Part shown: one piece after another, positions 37,844 through 46,529 of the stretch
Position numbering within the stretch: the stretch's first letter is position 1
Layout: each line of letters begins with the position of its first letter
IMG/VR virus record: IMGVR_UViG_3300025030_000014
Coordinates: 1-63,715 of that record
Strand: one strand, 5' to 3'
Source: a virus
DNA: 63,715 nucleotides
Notes under the pieces: generated by a model
The model's input: only the letters and a program-made list of their open reading frames with translations
Database searches by the model: none
What the model was told of the DNA's origin: nothing
Program-made: the position numbers and the translations under genes

Positions 37844-40000
37844 ATGCTCGAAAATGACATTGTATCCCACATCACCCTATCCCCACGCGCTGAGACTATT
37901 GCAGCAAAACGACTCTACCGAAAAGACCTCGAAGGGAATCCTATCGAGAACTATTCCTCCATGTGTCAGCGAGTAGCAAAGCATCTTGCTAACAGCGAGA
38001 CAGAATACCACTCCTTCCTAGAAGTAATGCTTGCACAGGAGTTTCTCCCTAACTCCCCTTGTCTGGTGAATGCAGGGATAGAAGGTCGGCCTAATCAACT
38101 TAGTGGCTGCTTTGTAGTACCCATCGAAGACTCAATGGAGGCAATCTTCGACTCAGTAAAACAGGTTGCTCTCATACACAAACACGGAGGAGGTACTGGA
38201 TCTGATTACTCAGCACTACGTCCAATGAACTCCACAGTAGCCTCTACGCATGGAGTAGCTAGTGGCCCTATCAGCTTCATGAAAGTCTTCGATGGTGCTA
38301 CTGAAGCTGTGAAGCAAGGCGGATCGCGTAGGGGTGCTAATATGGGAGTGCTCCGAGTAGATCATCCTGACATTATGCAATTCATTGCAGCCAAGAGTGA
38401 TCGTAAGTCACTCCAGAACTTTAATCTCTCAGTAGCAATCACCAACAAATTCATGCAGGCAGTCCAAGAGAACACTACCTATGATCTAGTCAATCCTGCA
38501 AATGGGGAGACTATCTCTACTCTTGCAAAGCCAGTATGGGAAGCCATCATCAATAGTGCTCATTACTCTGGTGATCCTGGCCTGATCTTTATTGATAAGA
38601 TCAATCAGCATAATCCACTAACTGGTGAGCATAATACTATCAGGGCGACAAATCCCTGCGGAGAGATGCCTTTAGTATCTTGGGAAGCCTGTGGCCTAGG
38701 CTCTGTTAATCTCTCCTTAATGGTTAGCAATGGACAAGTAAACTTTGAACGGCTTAGAAAAGTAGTCACGGTAGGTATCACCCTACTTAATCGTATGATG
38801 CAGAAGAGTGAGTACCCAAATGATAAGATTGCAGCAAGGGTAAACTATAGTCGCAAAGTAGGACTTGGCCCGATGGGACTTGCAGATCTACTCATCAAGC
38901 TGAAGATCCCTTTCTCCTCCCCTGATGCAGTAGAGATTGCTGAGAACATTGCTATTGTTATTCTGGATAGCACTACTCTTGCTACTCACAAGCTAGGAGC
39001 TATCGAAGGAACTTTCCCAGCTTTTGATGAATACAAGCTTCCTGAGCATATCAAGGAGTCCCTCAGTCGTCTTGGAATTGCAGAGTTAGACTACACTCCT
39101 GCTAATTCTACCATGACTACAGTCGCCCCAACTGGCACTATTTCCATGATCGCAGAGTGCAGCGCTTCCATCGAACCTATCTACAAATACATCCAATTTG
39201 AGAATCGTGCTGATACCCTCATAGAGCATCACCATCCTCTCTATGCTAAGTGGAAAGAGTTATATCCCAATGCTCCTATCCCTTCCTACTACGAGGAAGC
39301 ACATGATATCACCCCTGCACAACACATAGCAATCCAAGCTATCTTCCAGAAGTATACTTGTAGTGGAGTAAGCAAGACCATCAATCTCCCATCTCATGCT
39401 AGTAAGAAGGACGTTTCGGATGCCTACTTCTTAGCATATCGTAGTGGATGTAAGGGCATAACAGTGTATCGGGATGGCTCCTTAGACAACCAAGTCCTCA
39501 GTGGTTCTATGCCCAATGGTAGTGCTGCGAATAGCAACGTCATTGTCCCACTAGATCGTCCTAAGGCACTCAAGGGAGATACTTACCAGATTAAAACTGG
39601 CTATGGGGAGATGCTAGTTACTGTCAACTATCTCAATGGTAAGCCTTTTGAGATTCTGTGTACTCTAGGCAAGAGTGGTGCTTCTGAAATGGCCAAGGCA
39701 GAAGGGATCTCCCGACTCTGCTCTATCCTCTTGCGCTGTGGAGTCTCTCCTGATATTATAGTAGGTCAGTTAGAAGGGATTAAGGGCAGCACTCCTGTGC
39801 ATACAGAGTTGGGCCTTGTGGAGTCAATCCCTGATGCTATCTCTAAGGTCATTACTCATTATGTTTTAGGGAATGAGCATAGTACTGGAACAGTTCCAGC
39901 GATGATGCAATGTCCAGAATGCAAGAAGAGTCATGGATTAGTAAAAGTGGGCAGCTGTATTAAATGCAACCTCTGTGGCTTTGAGTCTTGCGGGGGGTAA
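37844..40000 (+). CDS. nrdJ: Adenosylcobalamin-dependent (class II) ribonucleotide reductase
   Basis: This 718-residue protein has NSPCLVNAG and LSGCFVVP near the N-terminus (redox Cys), GGGTGSDYSALRP, GSRRGANMGVLR, then NPCGEMPL (active-site Cys and Glu), a TVAPTGTISMIA motif and a C-terminal CPECKK...CIKCNLCGFESCGG zinc-ribbon/thioredoxin-like tail. The single-chain layout without a small subunit gene, and with the class II pattern, indicates a B12-dependent enzyme that makes dNTPs aerobically or anaerobically. It depends on host cobalamin. Confidence 0.9.
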   Translation: MLENDIVSHITLSPRAETIAAKRLYRKDLEGNPIENYSSMCQRVAKHLANSETEYHSFLEVMLAQEFLPNSPCLVNAGIEGRPNQLSGCFVVPIEDSMEAIFDSVKQVALIHKHGGGTGSDYSALRPMNSTVASTHGVASGPISFMKVFDGATEAVKQGGSRRGANMGVLRVDHPDIMQFIAAKSDRKSLQNFNLSVAITNKFMQAVQENTTYDLVNPANGETISTLAKPVWEAIINSAHYSGDPGLIFIDKINQHNPLTGEHNTIRATNPCGEMPLVSWEACGLGSVNLSLMVSNGQVNFERLRKVVTVGITLLNRMMQKSEYPNDKIAARVNYSRKVGLGPMGLADLLIKLKIPFSSPDAVEIAENIAIVILDSTTLATHKLGAIEGTFPAFDEYKLPEHIKESLSRLGIAELDYTPANSTMTTVAPTGTISMIAECSASIEPIYKYIQFENRADTLIEHHHPLYAKWKELYPNAPIPSYYEEAHDITPAQHIAIQAIFQKYTCSGVSKTINLPSHASKKDVSDAYFLAYRSGCKGITVYRDGSLDNQVLSGSMPNGSAANSNVIVPLDRPKALKGDTYQIKTGYGEMLVTVNYLNGKPFEILCTLGKSGASEMAKAEGISRLCSILLRCGVSPDIIVGQLEGIKGSTPVHTELGLVESIPDAISKVITHYVLGNEHSTGTVPAMMQCPECKKSHGLVKVGSCIKCNLCGFESCGG

Positions 40001-40010
40001 GGAGACTAAC

Positions 40011-40178
40011 ATGCAACTACTAAGCGACATCTCAGAAGACGACTACGCACCTCTACTCCACTCAGGAATGCTCTTCGAACTCTACCCAATGGCTACGGGG
40101 GACTACAAGATAGACTCCCTGAAGCCTGACATTCTCAATAACTGGTACTTAAAAAAGGAGTCTCCCCATGCCTCTTGA
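40011..40178 (+). CDS. Small acidic protein, unknown
   Basis: The ATG at 40011 (MQLLSDISEDDYAPLLHSGM) follows AAGGAG. The 55-residue product is acidic. It overlaps the next gene by 11 bases. Confidence 0.45.
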   Translation: MQLLSDISEDDYAPLLHSGMLFELYPMATGDYKIDSLKPDILNNWYLKKESPHAS

Positions 40179-40380
40179 TACCCGCCAAGTAACCACAGCA
40201 GAGGGAGAGCAACGCTTTTACTACAAATGCCACATCTGTAAGAAAGCGAAGAATATCCTTCCTTATGATACTAAGGCCCTAGCCCATCTTGAGAAGTGTA
40301 GCTGCAAGGTTACGCACTTCCAGCAAGAGATAGACCTTCGAGAGCTGCCACTCTACAACCCTATCGAGAACTGGAGATGA
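40168..40380 (+). CDS. Small zinc-finger-like protein
   Basis: This 70-residue protein has YYKCHICKKAKN and HLEKCSCKVTH, a likely C..C...C.C zinc site. An AAGGAG site lies in the previous gene. Confidence 0.5.
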   Translation: MPLDTRQVTTAEGEQRFYYKCHICKKAKNILPYDTKALAHLEKCSCKVTHFQQEIDLRELPLYNPIENWR

Positions 40381-40592
40381 AGTCTCGCTGTAAGGATTGT
40401 GGAGCTAATATAAAACCAGCCTGTGCTTCCTGTGAGCATTACTTAGGAGACATTAACCAGCGTTGGGTAGAGAAGGAGTGTAGAGAAAGCCATTCGGCCT
40501 ATCTACACTCCTCACTTTACAGAAGAAATAAATACCTCTACGGCTGTGTACGAGCCTTTGATGATAAGATGTATGATGAAGGTAGTTGGTAG
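40377..40592 (+). CDS. Small zinc-ribbon protein
   Basis: This 71-residue protein has RCKDCGANIKPACASCEHYL, a compact four-Cys zinc ribbon at the N-terminus, then a Tyr-rich tail. It overlaps the previous stop by 4 bases. Confidence 0.5.
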   Translation: MKSRCKDCGANIKPACASCEHYLGDINQRWVEKECRESHSAYLHSSLYRRNKYLYGCVRAFDDKMYDEGSW

Positions 40593-40617
40593 TGAAACTC
40601 TAACAAGGAGGATTATT

Positions 40618-40911
40618 ATGAATACAGGCAGCGAGGTAAGAGGTATACTCATGAATGAACTAGGACTTACTCGCGAATATGTTCGAGGTTTAGTTGATGA
40701 CATAGTTAGAGCTGAAGTAGCTAAACGCTTGGATAGTGTAAATATTCAGCAGTACCTTGATCGCATTATAGTACAAGAAATTGATAGGCTTTCACGTGGG
40801 TCGAATAGACTTACTGGCACAGATATTCGTGAATATGTACAAAGAGCTGCACAAGAGAAAATGAAAGAGTTTATTACCAGTCGAGTACAAATTCTAACTA
40901 AGGAGATTTAA
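40618..40911 (+). CDS. Small helical protein, unknown
   Basis: The ATG at 40618 (MNTGSEVRGILMNELGLTRE) follows CAAGGAGG. The 97-residue product is helical, with alternating charges. It is A+T-rich. No family is recognised. Confidence 0.5.
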   Translation: MNTGSEVRGILMNELGLTREYVRGLVDDIVRAEVAKRLDSVNIQQYLDRIIVQEIDRLSRGSNRLTGTDIREYVQRAAQEKMKEFITSRVQILTKEI

Positions 40912-41175
40912 ATGGAAGAGCAGAAAGAAGTAACCCTAGAGGATATTGCAAAGGAATGCGTAGGTAAGATAACCTTCGACATCAACATGAGAAGTGGCTT
41001 CGGTGCAGCTTACCGCATGATAGATCCGAATATGAAAGAGGAGATTCTACGCGGGTGGGTGTTTAGTGTGAAAGAGGTGTTGGAGAAGAGTGGACTTAGT
41101 GTGGCTAAAGAGGTTCCTGTTGTGTTGCCGAAGCCTGCTACTATGCCTTCCCCTGTGCAAATTGGAGGGAAGTGA
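40912..41175 (+). CDS. Small helical protein, unknown
   Basis: This 87-residue protein (MEEQKEVTLEDIAKECVGKI) starts immediately after the previous stop, behind TAACTAAGGAG. It has an acidic helical N-terminus and a Pro/Val-rich end. Confidence 0.45.
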   Translation: MEEQKEVTLEDIAKECVGKITFDINMRSGFGAAYRMIDPNMKEEILRGWVFSVKEVLEKSGLSVAKEVPVVLPKPATMPSPVQIGGK

Positions 41176-41849
41176 TGCAAGAATTTTGTAAGGTAGAGGG
41201 CTGTGGTAAACGTGCTATTAAGAAGGATTGCTGCGATCAGCACTATAGGCATTTTATTCGTTATGGTGAAGCACGTACAATTATTCGAGGAGGCGTTAAT
41301 GAGTACATTACTGAGGGTGATATTACTAAAATAGTACTTAAAGATCAGTTTGGAAAGGTATTAAACTATGCTTTAATTGACACAGAGGATGTAGCTTTGG
41401 TAAAGGATGCCCTCTGGAAATATAATACATCTACAGGATATGTAGGAACCAGCAATACTGGAATATTCCTGCATAAAGTAATTCTACAAACCAAAGGTAA
41501 TGTAGATCATATCAATAGAATACCTAGGGATTGTAGGAAGTCTAATCTACGACAAGCAACACAATCTCAGAATATGATGAATTGTGATTTACGTAGAGAT
41601 AACAGATCTGGAATGCGTGGAGTTAAGCCCATGTCTTGTGGGAATAAATGGAGAGCCATACTATGGTATCAAGGTAAAGAAATATTTATTGGCTCTTTTG
41701 AATGCCGAATAGCCGCTATGTGGGCATATAATCAAAAGTCACTAGAACTATTTGGTGAGTTTGCTTACCAAAATAAGATTGAAGACGTTAAACCATTGAG
41801 TGCTAAGGCTATTAAAGCCTCTAGTAGGAGAGTTTATAATGAGTATTAA
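41175..41849 (+). CDS. HNH endonuclease with AP2-like DNA-binding domain
   Basis: The start is ATG 41175, overlapping the previous stop (TGATG). The 224-residue product has an N-terminal zinc knuckle (FCKVEGCGKRAIKKDCCDQH), a central HNH core VDHINRIPRDCRKSNLRQAT (H-N-N pattern), and a C-terminal AP2-like domain RGVKPMSCGNKWRAILWYQG...IGSFE. This architecture is typical of mobile phage homing endonucleases. The gene is A+T-rich and sits between G+C-richer genes, consistent with insertion. It may serve the group I-like element or act alone. Confidence 0.8.
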   Translation: MQEFCKVEGCGKRAIKKDCCDQHYRHFIRYGEARTIIRGGVNEYITEGDITKIVLKDQFGKVLNYALIDTEDVALVKDALWKYNTSTGYVGTSNTGIFLHKVILQTKGNVDHINRIPRDCRKSNLRQATQSQNMMNCDLRRDNRSGMRGVKPMSCGNKWRAILWYQGKEIFIGSFECRIAAMWAYNQKSLELFGEFAYQNKIEDVKPLSAKAIKASSRRVYNEY

Positions 41850-42417
41850 GATCTTATGGCTAGATGTTGAGTCGACCGGACTTACCCCAGCTAACGGACT
41901 CATTCAAATCGGGGCTATGATTGAGCTTGATGGGCTAGTAGTGGAGACCATCAACTACAGAATGAACATCTGTGCTGGCGACCAAATCGTTGACGCCGCT
42001 CTACAATGTAACGGCATCACTCGTCAGCAGCTCCGCACCTTCCCTCACCCCAGTGTGAAATACCATCGCTTCGTGAATGTACTGAAGGAATATGTAGACC
42101 ACGAAGACCCTAACGATACCTTCATCCTCGCTGGCTACAACGTCAACTTCGACCTACGTATGCTGAAAGCTTGGTTTGAGAAGAATGATCCCTCGTTCTG
42201 TATCCACAACCTGATAGACGAATCTGCCTATGATGTCCTTGGACTCACTCGTCAGTGGTTCAAGAAACAGGGGATTAAGGTAGGTAAAGGTGGCACAGTT
42301 GAGAACCACAAACTCACTACTATCGCTGCCTACTTCAACATCGAAGAAGACTTCCATGACGCCCTAGGCGACATTCGAGCTACTAAGAAGATCTATGAAA
42401 TCGTGAGTGGAGGGTGA
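41839..42417 (+). CDS. DnaQ/RNase T-like DEDDh exonuclease
   Basis: The ATG at 41839 (MSIKILWLDVESTGLTPANG) has Exo I LDVESTG, then GYNVNFDLRML (Exo II) and FHDALGDIRAT (H and D of Exo III), a DEDDh exonuclease of 192 residues. It could act in proofreading or DNA processing, possibly compensating for the split exonuclease of the polymerase (inference). Confidence 0.85.
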   Translation: MSIKILWLDVESTGLTPANGLIQIGAMIELDGLVVETINYRMNICAGDQIVDAALQCNGITRQQLRTFPHPSVKYHRFVNVLKEYVDHEDPNDTFILAGYNVNFDLRMLKAWFEKNDPSFCIHNLIDESAYDVLGLTRQWFKKQGIKVGKGGTVENHKLTTIAAYFNIEEDFHDALGDIRATKKIYEIVSGG

Positions 42418-42418
42418 G

Positions 42419-42580
42419 ATGCTGAAGGCATTACTAGAAACTCGAACCTTAATGCAACTAGCCTTTCAAAAGAACGAAGATCTGATCGAGATGTATAAAG
42501 AGGTGGAGAGGCTCCGAGCACTCCTCACTCCACCTCCTCCAACTACTGTAGGAGATGCAGACTACTCCAGAGACATGTAG
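42419..42580 (+). CDS. Small helical protein
   Basis: The ATG at 42419 lies one base after the exonuclease stop. The 53-residue product (MLKALLETRTLMQLAFQKNE) is helical, with a Pro stretch (LLTPPPPTT). It ends just before a terminator. Confidence 0.45.
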   Translation: MLKALLETRTLMQLAFQKNEDLIEMYKEVERLRALLTPPPPTTVGDADYSRDM

Positions 42581-42587
42581 AAAACTA

Positions 42588-42621
42588 AAGCCCTACAAGA
42601 CTAACATCTCTTGTAGGGCTT
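42588..42621 (+). terminator. Perfect 13-bp stem terminator-like hairpin
   Basis: AAGCCCTACAAGA (42588-42600) pairs with TCTTGTAGGGCTT (42609-42621) around an 8-base loop, followed by CTTAC. Confidence 0.65.
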
Positions 42622-42638
42622 CTTACTACGGAGTTATT

Positions 42639-42995
42639 ATGTTACGTTACATTCTCATTGCTTTATTACTATTTGGGCACTCTACTCCATTATATGCTGA
42701 GTGGACTACTACAGAGAAGGTTACAGAAGTTGTGGTAGTTACTTCGCTACTAGTAGATATGGCCCAGACGCTAGATATCAAGAACCACGAAGGCTTATAT
42801 GAGACTAATCCTATCCTAGGCAAACATCCAAGTGATAAGAAGGTAGTAAGTTACTTTTTAACCTGTATCTTAGGACATTTATTAATTGCGGATTCCCTGG
42901 GGAATAAGAAAGTCTACTGGCAACATTTCATTCTTATACCTGAGATTTATATCATCGGGCATAATTATGAGCTAGGGTTAAGTGTAAAATTCTGA
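42639..42995 (+). CDS. Exported/membrane protein, paralog B
   Basis: The ATG at 42639 opens a 118-residue protein beginning with a signal peptide (MLRYILIALLLFGHSTPLYA). It has DMAQTLDIKNHEGLYETNPI, LGKHPSDKKVVSYF, GHLLIADSLG and NYELGLSVKF, matching the 16364-16765 protein in the same order (DIKNH, HPS..K, GH.LI, NY..G). It is the last early gene, isolated between two strong terminators. Function is unknown; envelope location is likely. Confidence 0.7.
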   Translation: MLRYILIALLLFGHSTPLYAEWTTTEKVTEVVVVTSLLVDMAQTLDIKNHEGLYETNPILGKHPSDKKVVSYFLTCILGHLLIADSLGNKKVYWQHFILIPEIYIIGHNYELGLSVKF

Positions 42996-43002
42996 ACAAA
43001 TA

Positions 43003-43037
43003 AAGCCCACTAGAGAGATAGATTCTCTAGTGGGCTT
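43003..43037. terminator. Bidirectional terminator between converging blocks
   Basis: AAGCCCACTAGAGA (43003-43016) pairs perfectly with TCTCTAGTGGGCTT (43024-43037) around a 7-base loop, with CTTTGTTTCT following on the plus strand. It lies between the ends of the early (42995) and late (43051) genes. Confidence 0.8.
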
Positions 43038-43050
43038 CTTTGTTTCTATT

Positions 43051-46000
43051 CTACTGTGCACCTACCTTAGCCCAGGTTGTACTATCTGAAGTATTAATAT
43101 AAAGAACTCCAGCAGATGTTACCCATAAAGAACCCATACTTGCTGTATGAGTAGGTGCCGCTGAAAGGGGACTAGGAGATAATCTTATAGGTGCACCAGA
43201 CGCAGTACTTGCAGATCCAACAGAAGTAGCGAAACTAGCGCCATACCCACCGCCGATATTTTTACAATATAAGGAATAAGTTCCACCTCCTTTTACTAAG
43301 CAGCCAATAGTAGTGCTATCCCAGTTACCAAATGATGCATAAGAAACTAGACCAGAGTAATAGTTATCATCATCTAGACCAATCCGACTAACTAGTTCTG
43401 AGTGACTATTAACATAATCAAATAACCGTATATCACCAGAAAATGAGTCAATAGTACAAACTTTACTATCAGGTACTATATATGTACCTATAGATCTTGT
43501 TATAAATTGTCTAAAGTATATAATGGCCAAACTATCTGCTGGAAGAGCTGTTGCTACTGTTATCCTATAACTATATGTAGTACCCCCCACGACCCATGTA
43601 CCTGTTGCTTTAGTAAGTATCCTATAATGTAGACTACTCATTTTAACCCACTCATTAGTTGTACCATTGCCAGTAATAGCAGTATAATTTGCAGATTCAT
43701 TAAAATATATATAACCTCCTGTCCATCTTGCAGTATCTACTACTGCGCCTGGAAGTGCTACTGTACCATAGGCGGTGTAATAAGAACCATCTAAAGCTAC
43801 CCCTGTCAATGTAGTACCAGTTTTTCCGGTATAGGTAATCCTAATAGCAGACCCTGTACCATCTGATTTTGTACCTAATGTGGCTATTCCAGAAGAGGCA
43901 AAATTAGTTGTATCTTTAACTGAGATAGTAGTATTAATAATATCCCAATCAGAGGTTAGAGCTGTTACATTATTACCTATTATAGCCCCAATAACTAAAC
44001 TACCAGATATAGTACTACCAGTGATATCAATAGCATATAATGTTCCTGTCGTAATACTCCCTGCATCAATAGCCACTGCATTGACTTGAGTAGCAGTAAG
44101 GGTTCCTGTATAAATCCCCGTACTACCTATATAAGTCCCTCTAGCACTCGTAGGAACCCAGCTACTCCCTACATACTGATACTGTGTCTGTGCATAGTAA
44201 GTCCCATCAGTATCTTGGGTATTAAACCACAAGGTATACTGAGCAGGACTTCCAGGAGGATCAGTAGATCTATAGTAACCTACTCCAGAAGTCCCATCTA
44301 CCCCAGCGAGGCTTTTCGTGAGACTCTGTGCAGTAGAGAGTGTGACACTAGTCCCATCTAACATCTTAACCTTCACAGTCCAGTTAACTACAACAGCTGT
44401 AGTCCCATCAGCCATAGCTGAGTAATCTGCGATTGTAGCTGTGGTAGTCCCTGCGCCACTAATACTCCCAGCTGTGATAGTTGCACTTGGAACTTGTGCC
44501 CCAGCCTCAACTGTAAACGTCCCCGCTACCGTAGGAGGATTAACTGCTGTATCTGTAAGATAAGTCCCGCCCTCTAACACTCTTATAGTCGTTCCACTAC
44601 CGCTATAACTACTCACCGCCCCAGCACTACTAGCAGGTAACGTATGCGCAGGATTGGAAACTATAACACTAAGAGCATTACTTCCATCTACTCCACTTAT
44701 CCCAGCAATACCAACAGGATACGCTGCACTCGTAACTGGACTATACCCTGAAACTATCATACTCTGCTCATACAAAAACTTATCCATCTGTGTCCAACCC
44801 TGAGCGTCGATAGTCGCACTAGGGTTAGAAGGCATAAGTCCCGTCAGTGAGCGTGTATTCTCTGTAATAGTCGGCCAGCCACCAGCACCAGCCACAGAAC
44901 TCCTCCAGCTACCTGTACCAGCTTCCACCTCTCCTACAATTCTAGTATCAACAGCATCACGATCTGCGGGCCTTGCACCAGAATACGCCAGAACATAGTC
45001 ATGCACATCTGCTGTGGGGAGGACAGTGATAGAAGCATCCCATAGTGGACGGGCCTCTACTATAACCCCAGCACCTTTGTAGTTCGTCACCAAGTCGCTT
45101 GTACCAGCGTATTCAGAGCCAGAGATGTAGATCTCAGAAGTGCTTGAGATATTGCTGTAGATGTAATAAGGTGATTGGTCATAAACAGAGTTCGGGCCTT
45201 CGAGGAAGTGATTGTTCTCGCTGGTAAACTTGATAGGCTCCCCAGCAGGGTTCTCTGTGGCGTTTTCTACAATCGGTACCCAACCTGTGAGGCCCCCGTT
45301 GTAGAGCAGGTTATTAACATGCACAACCTCAGAAGCAATGTTAACCTCTGGGAATCTAGTCTTCTGATGAGCTACTAGGTTTTTGATAATGGATAGATTC
45401 TTAACTCTATCGCTGACTAGAATACCACGAGAATTTCCTGCATCATATTCCAATCCCTCACTGAGAATGGAATGGGAGAGTGTAAGGTCGTGGGAGTAGT
45501 AATGAAAGGTAATACAATCATCCCGGCCCCAGCTGATTGAGCAGTGGTCTATTACTACGTTATAAATAACATTCTGATTAGGGTAGTGTTGGATATAGAA
45601 CGGGCCGACAATATCAGAGTAGGAATCTCCCATTCGCATACGAAGATGCTGAATAAGAATATCATGGGTTCGGATATTAATCCCGTAGTTGCGAATATTA
45701 ATCCCAGGAGAAGGGGCTGTTTGCCCAGCAATAGTGAGATAAGGGGAAGTTATGTAAATAGGCGAAGTAAGTGCAATCGTACCACTTACCTCAAAGACCA
45801 CAATACGAGGGCCAGTAGCTTCTAATGCTGCACGTAAGGAATCCGCCCCGCTGTTGTTTAAGTTCTTTACTGTGTATATCGTCCCGCCTCTACCGCCTAT
45901 AGTAGAGGAGCCAAATCCCTCGGCATAAGGAAAGGCTTTTAGTTCTCCTAGGATACTACTCCCTGTCGGCCAGACTACCTCAGTAGTAGCAGTGGAGAGG

Positions 46001-46518
46001 TAATCTACCACTCGGACCTTACTCCCCCAGAGGATATCTCCGGGAGTTGCAGTACCTGGGGTAAGCTCCCAGCCATTAGGTACTGTAGGAGCTGTGAACT
46101 CTCCAGTTGCCCAAGTGTAGGTAGAGGTTCCTGAAGGTGCTACGGGAGCAGATGTTGCCCATTGGAAGACTTCTAAGTCTGCTGTACGGGTAATCCCCAT
46201 CGAGATAGTAGCAGTTCCATCGTCATCTACCAGGACTCCAGTACTCGCCAGCCATTCGCTGTCGTCTCCCGGAAATACAGTCTGGACAAAAGGGATGTAT
46301 TGTACCCCATCATCTAGAGTGACATTCGAGAAGGTATAGCTAGGGGTGAGAGTCACAGGAGTAACAGTCGTCCCTCTCATCCCCACAAACGCTGAGGCAG
46401 TGATAGCAGTGAGGGGAGTCTCCCCAGACTTACACAGGGCTACATTAAACCCTAGCAGAAGTCTCTCATCTCCTGTCCACTCCCAGGATAAACTAACATT
46501 CTTTATAACCTTGGCCAT
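43051..46518 (-). CDS. Tail spike with pectate-lyase-like beta-helix
   Basis: This 1155-residue protein has an N-terminal beta-rich part (residues 1-190, two Ig-like segments). Residues about 195-560 follow with FPYAEGFGSSTIGGRGGTIY, VKNLNNSGADSLRAALEATG, IAGQTAPSPG and VIDHCSISWGRDD, the signature of the pectate lyase 1-like beta-helix, and should depolymerise or bind a surface polysaccharide. The C-terminal half has collagen-like GSS/GVDGS segments, repeated beta stretches (YTGTLTATQVNAVAIDAGSI), and a Gly/Ser/Thr-rich end. The 3' end (43051 to about 44060) is more A+T-rich than the N-terminal part. It is a likely host-range determinant. Confidence 0.75.
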   Translation of the reverse strand: MAKVIKNVSLSWEWTGDERLLLGFNVALCKSGETPLTAITASAFVGMRGTTVTPVTLTPSYTFSNVTLDDGVQYIPFVQTVFPGDDSEWLASTGVLVDDDGTATISMGITRTADLEVFQWATSAPVAPSGTSTYTWATGEFTAPTVPNGWELTPGTATPGDILWGSKVRVVDYLSTATTEVVWPTGSSILGELKAFPYAEGFGSSTIGGRGGTIYTVKNLNNSGADSLRAALEATGPRIVVFEVSGTIALTSPIYITSPYLTIAGQTAPSPGINIRNYGINIRTHDILIQHLRMRMGDSYSDIVGPFYIQHYPNQNVIYNVVIDHCSISWGRDDCITFHYYSHDLTLSHSILSEGLEYDAGNSRGILVSDRVKNLSIIKNLVAHQKTRFPEVNIASEVVHVNNLLYNGGLTGWVPIVENATENPAGEPIKFTSENNHFLEGPNSVYDQSPYYIYSNISSTSEIYISGSEYAGTSDLVTNYKGAGVIVEARPLWDASITVLPTADVHDYVLAYSGARPADRDAVDTRIVGEVEAGTGSWRSSVAGAGGWPTITENTRSLTGLMPSNPSATIDAQGWTQMDKFLYEQSMIVSGYSPVTSAAYPVGIAGISGVDGSNALSVIVSNPAHTLPASSAGAVSSYSGSGTTIRVLEGGTYLTDTAVNPPTVAGTFTVEAGAQVPSATITAGSISGAGTTTATIADYSAMADGTTAVVVNWTVKVKMLDGTSVTLSTAQSLTKSLAGVDGTSGVGYYRSTDPPGSPAQYTLWFNTQDTDGTYYAQTQYQYVGSSWVPTSARGTYIGSTGIYTGTLTATQVNAVAIDAGSITTGTLYAIDITGSTISGSLVIGAIIGNNVTALTSDWDIINTTISVKDTTNFASSGIATLGTKSDGTGSAIRITYTGKTGTTLTGVALDGSYYTAYGTVALPGAVVDTARWTGGYIYFNESANYTAITGNGTTNEWVKMSSLHYRILTKATGTWVVGGTTYSYRITVATALPADSLAIIYFRQFITRSIGTYIVPDSKVCTIDSFSGDIRLFDYVNSHSELVSRIGLDDDNYYSGLVSYASFGNWDSTTIGCLVKGGGTYSLYCKNIGGGYGASFATSVGSASTASGAPIRLSPSPLSAAPTHTASMGSLWVTSAGVLYINTSDSTTWAKVGAQ

Positions 46519-46529
46519 GTAGAACTCCT

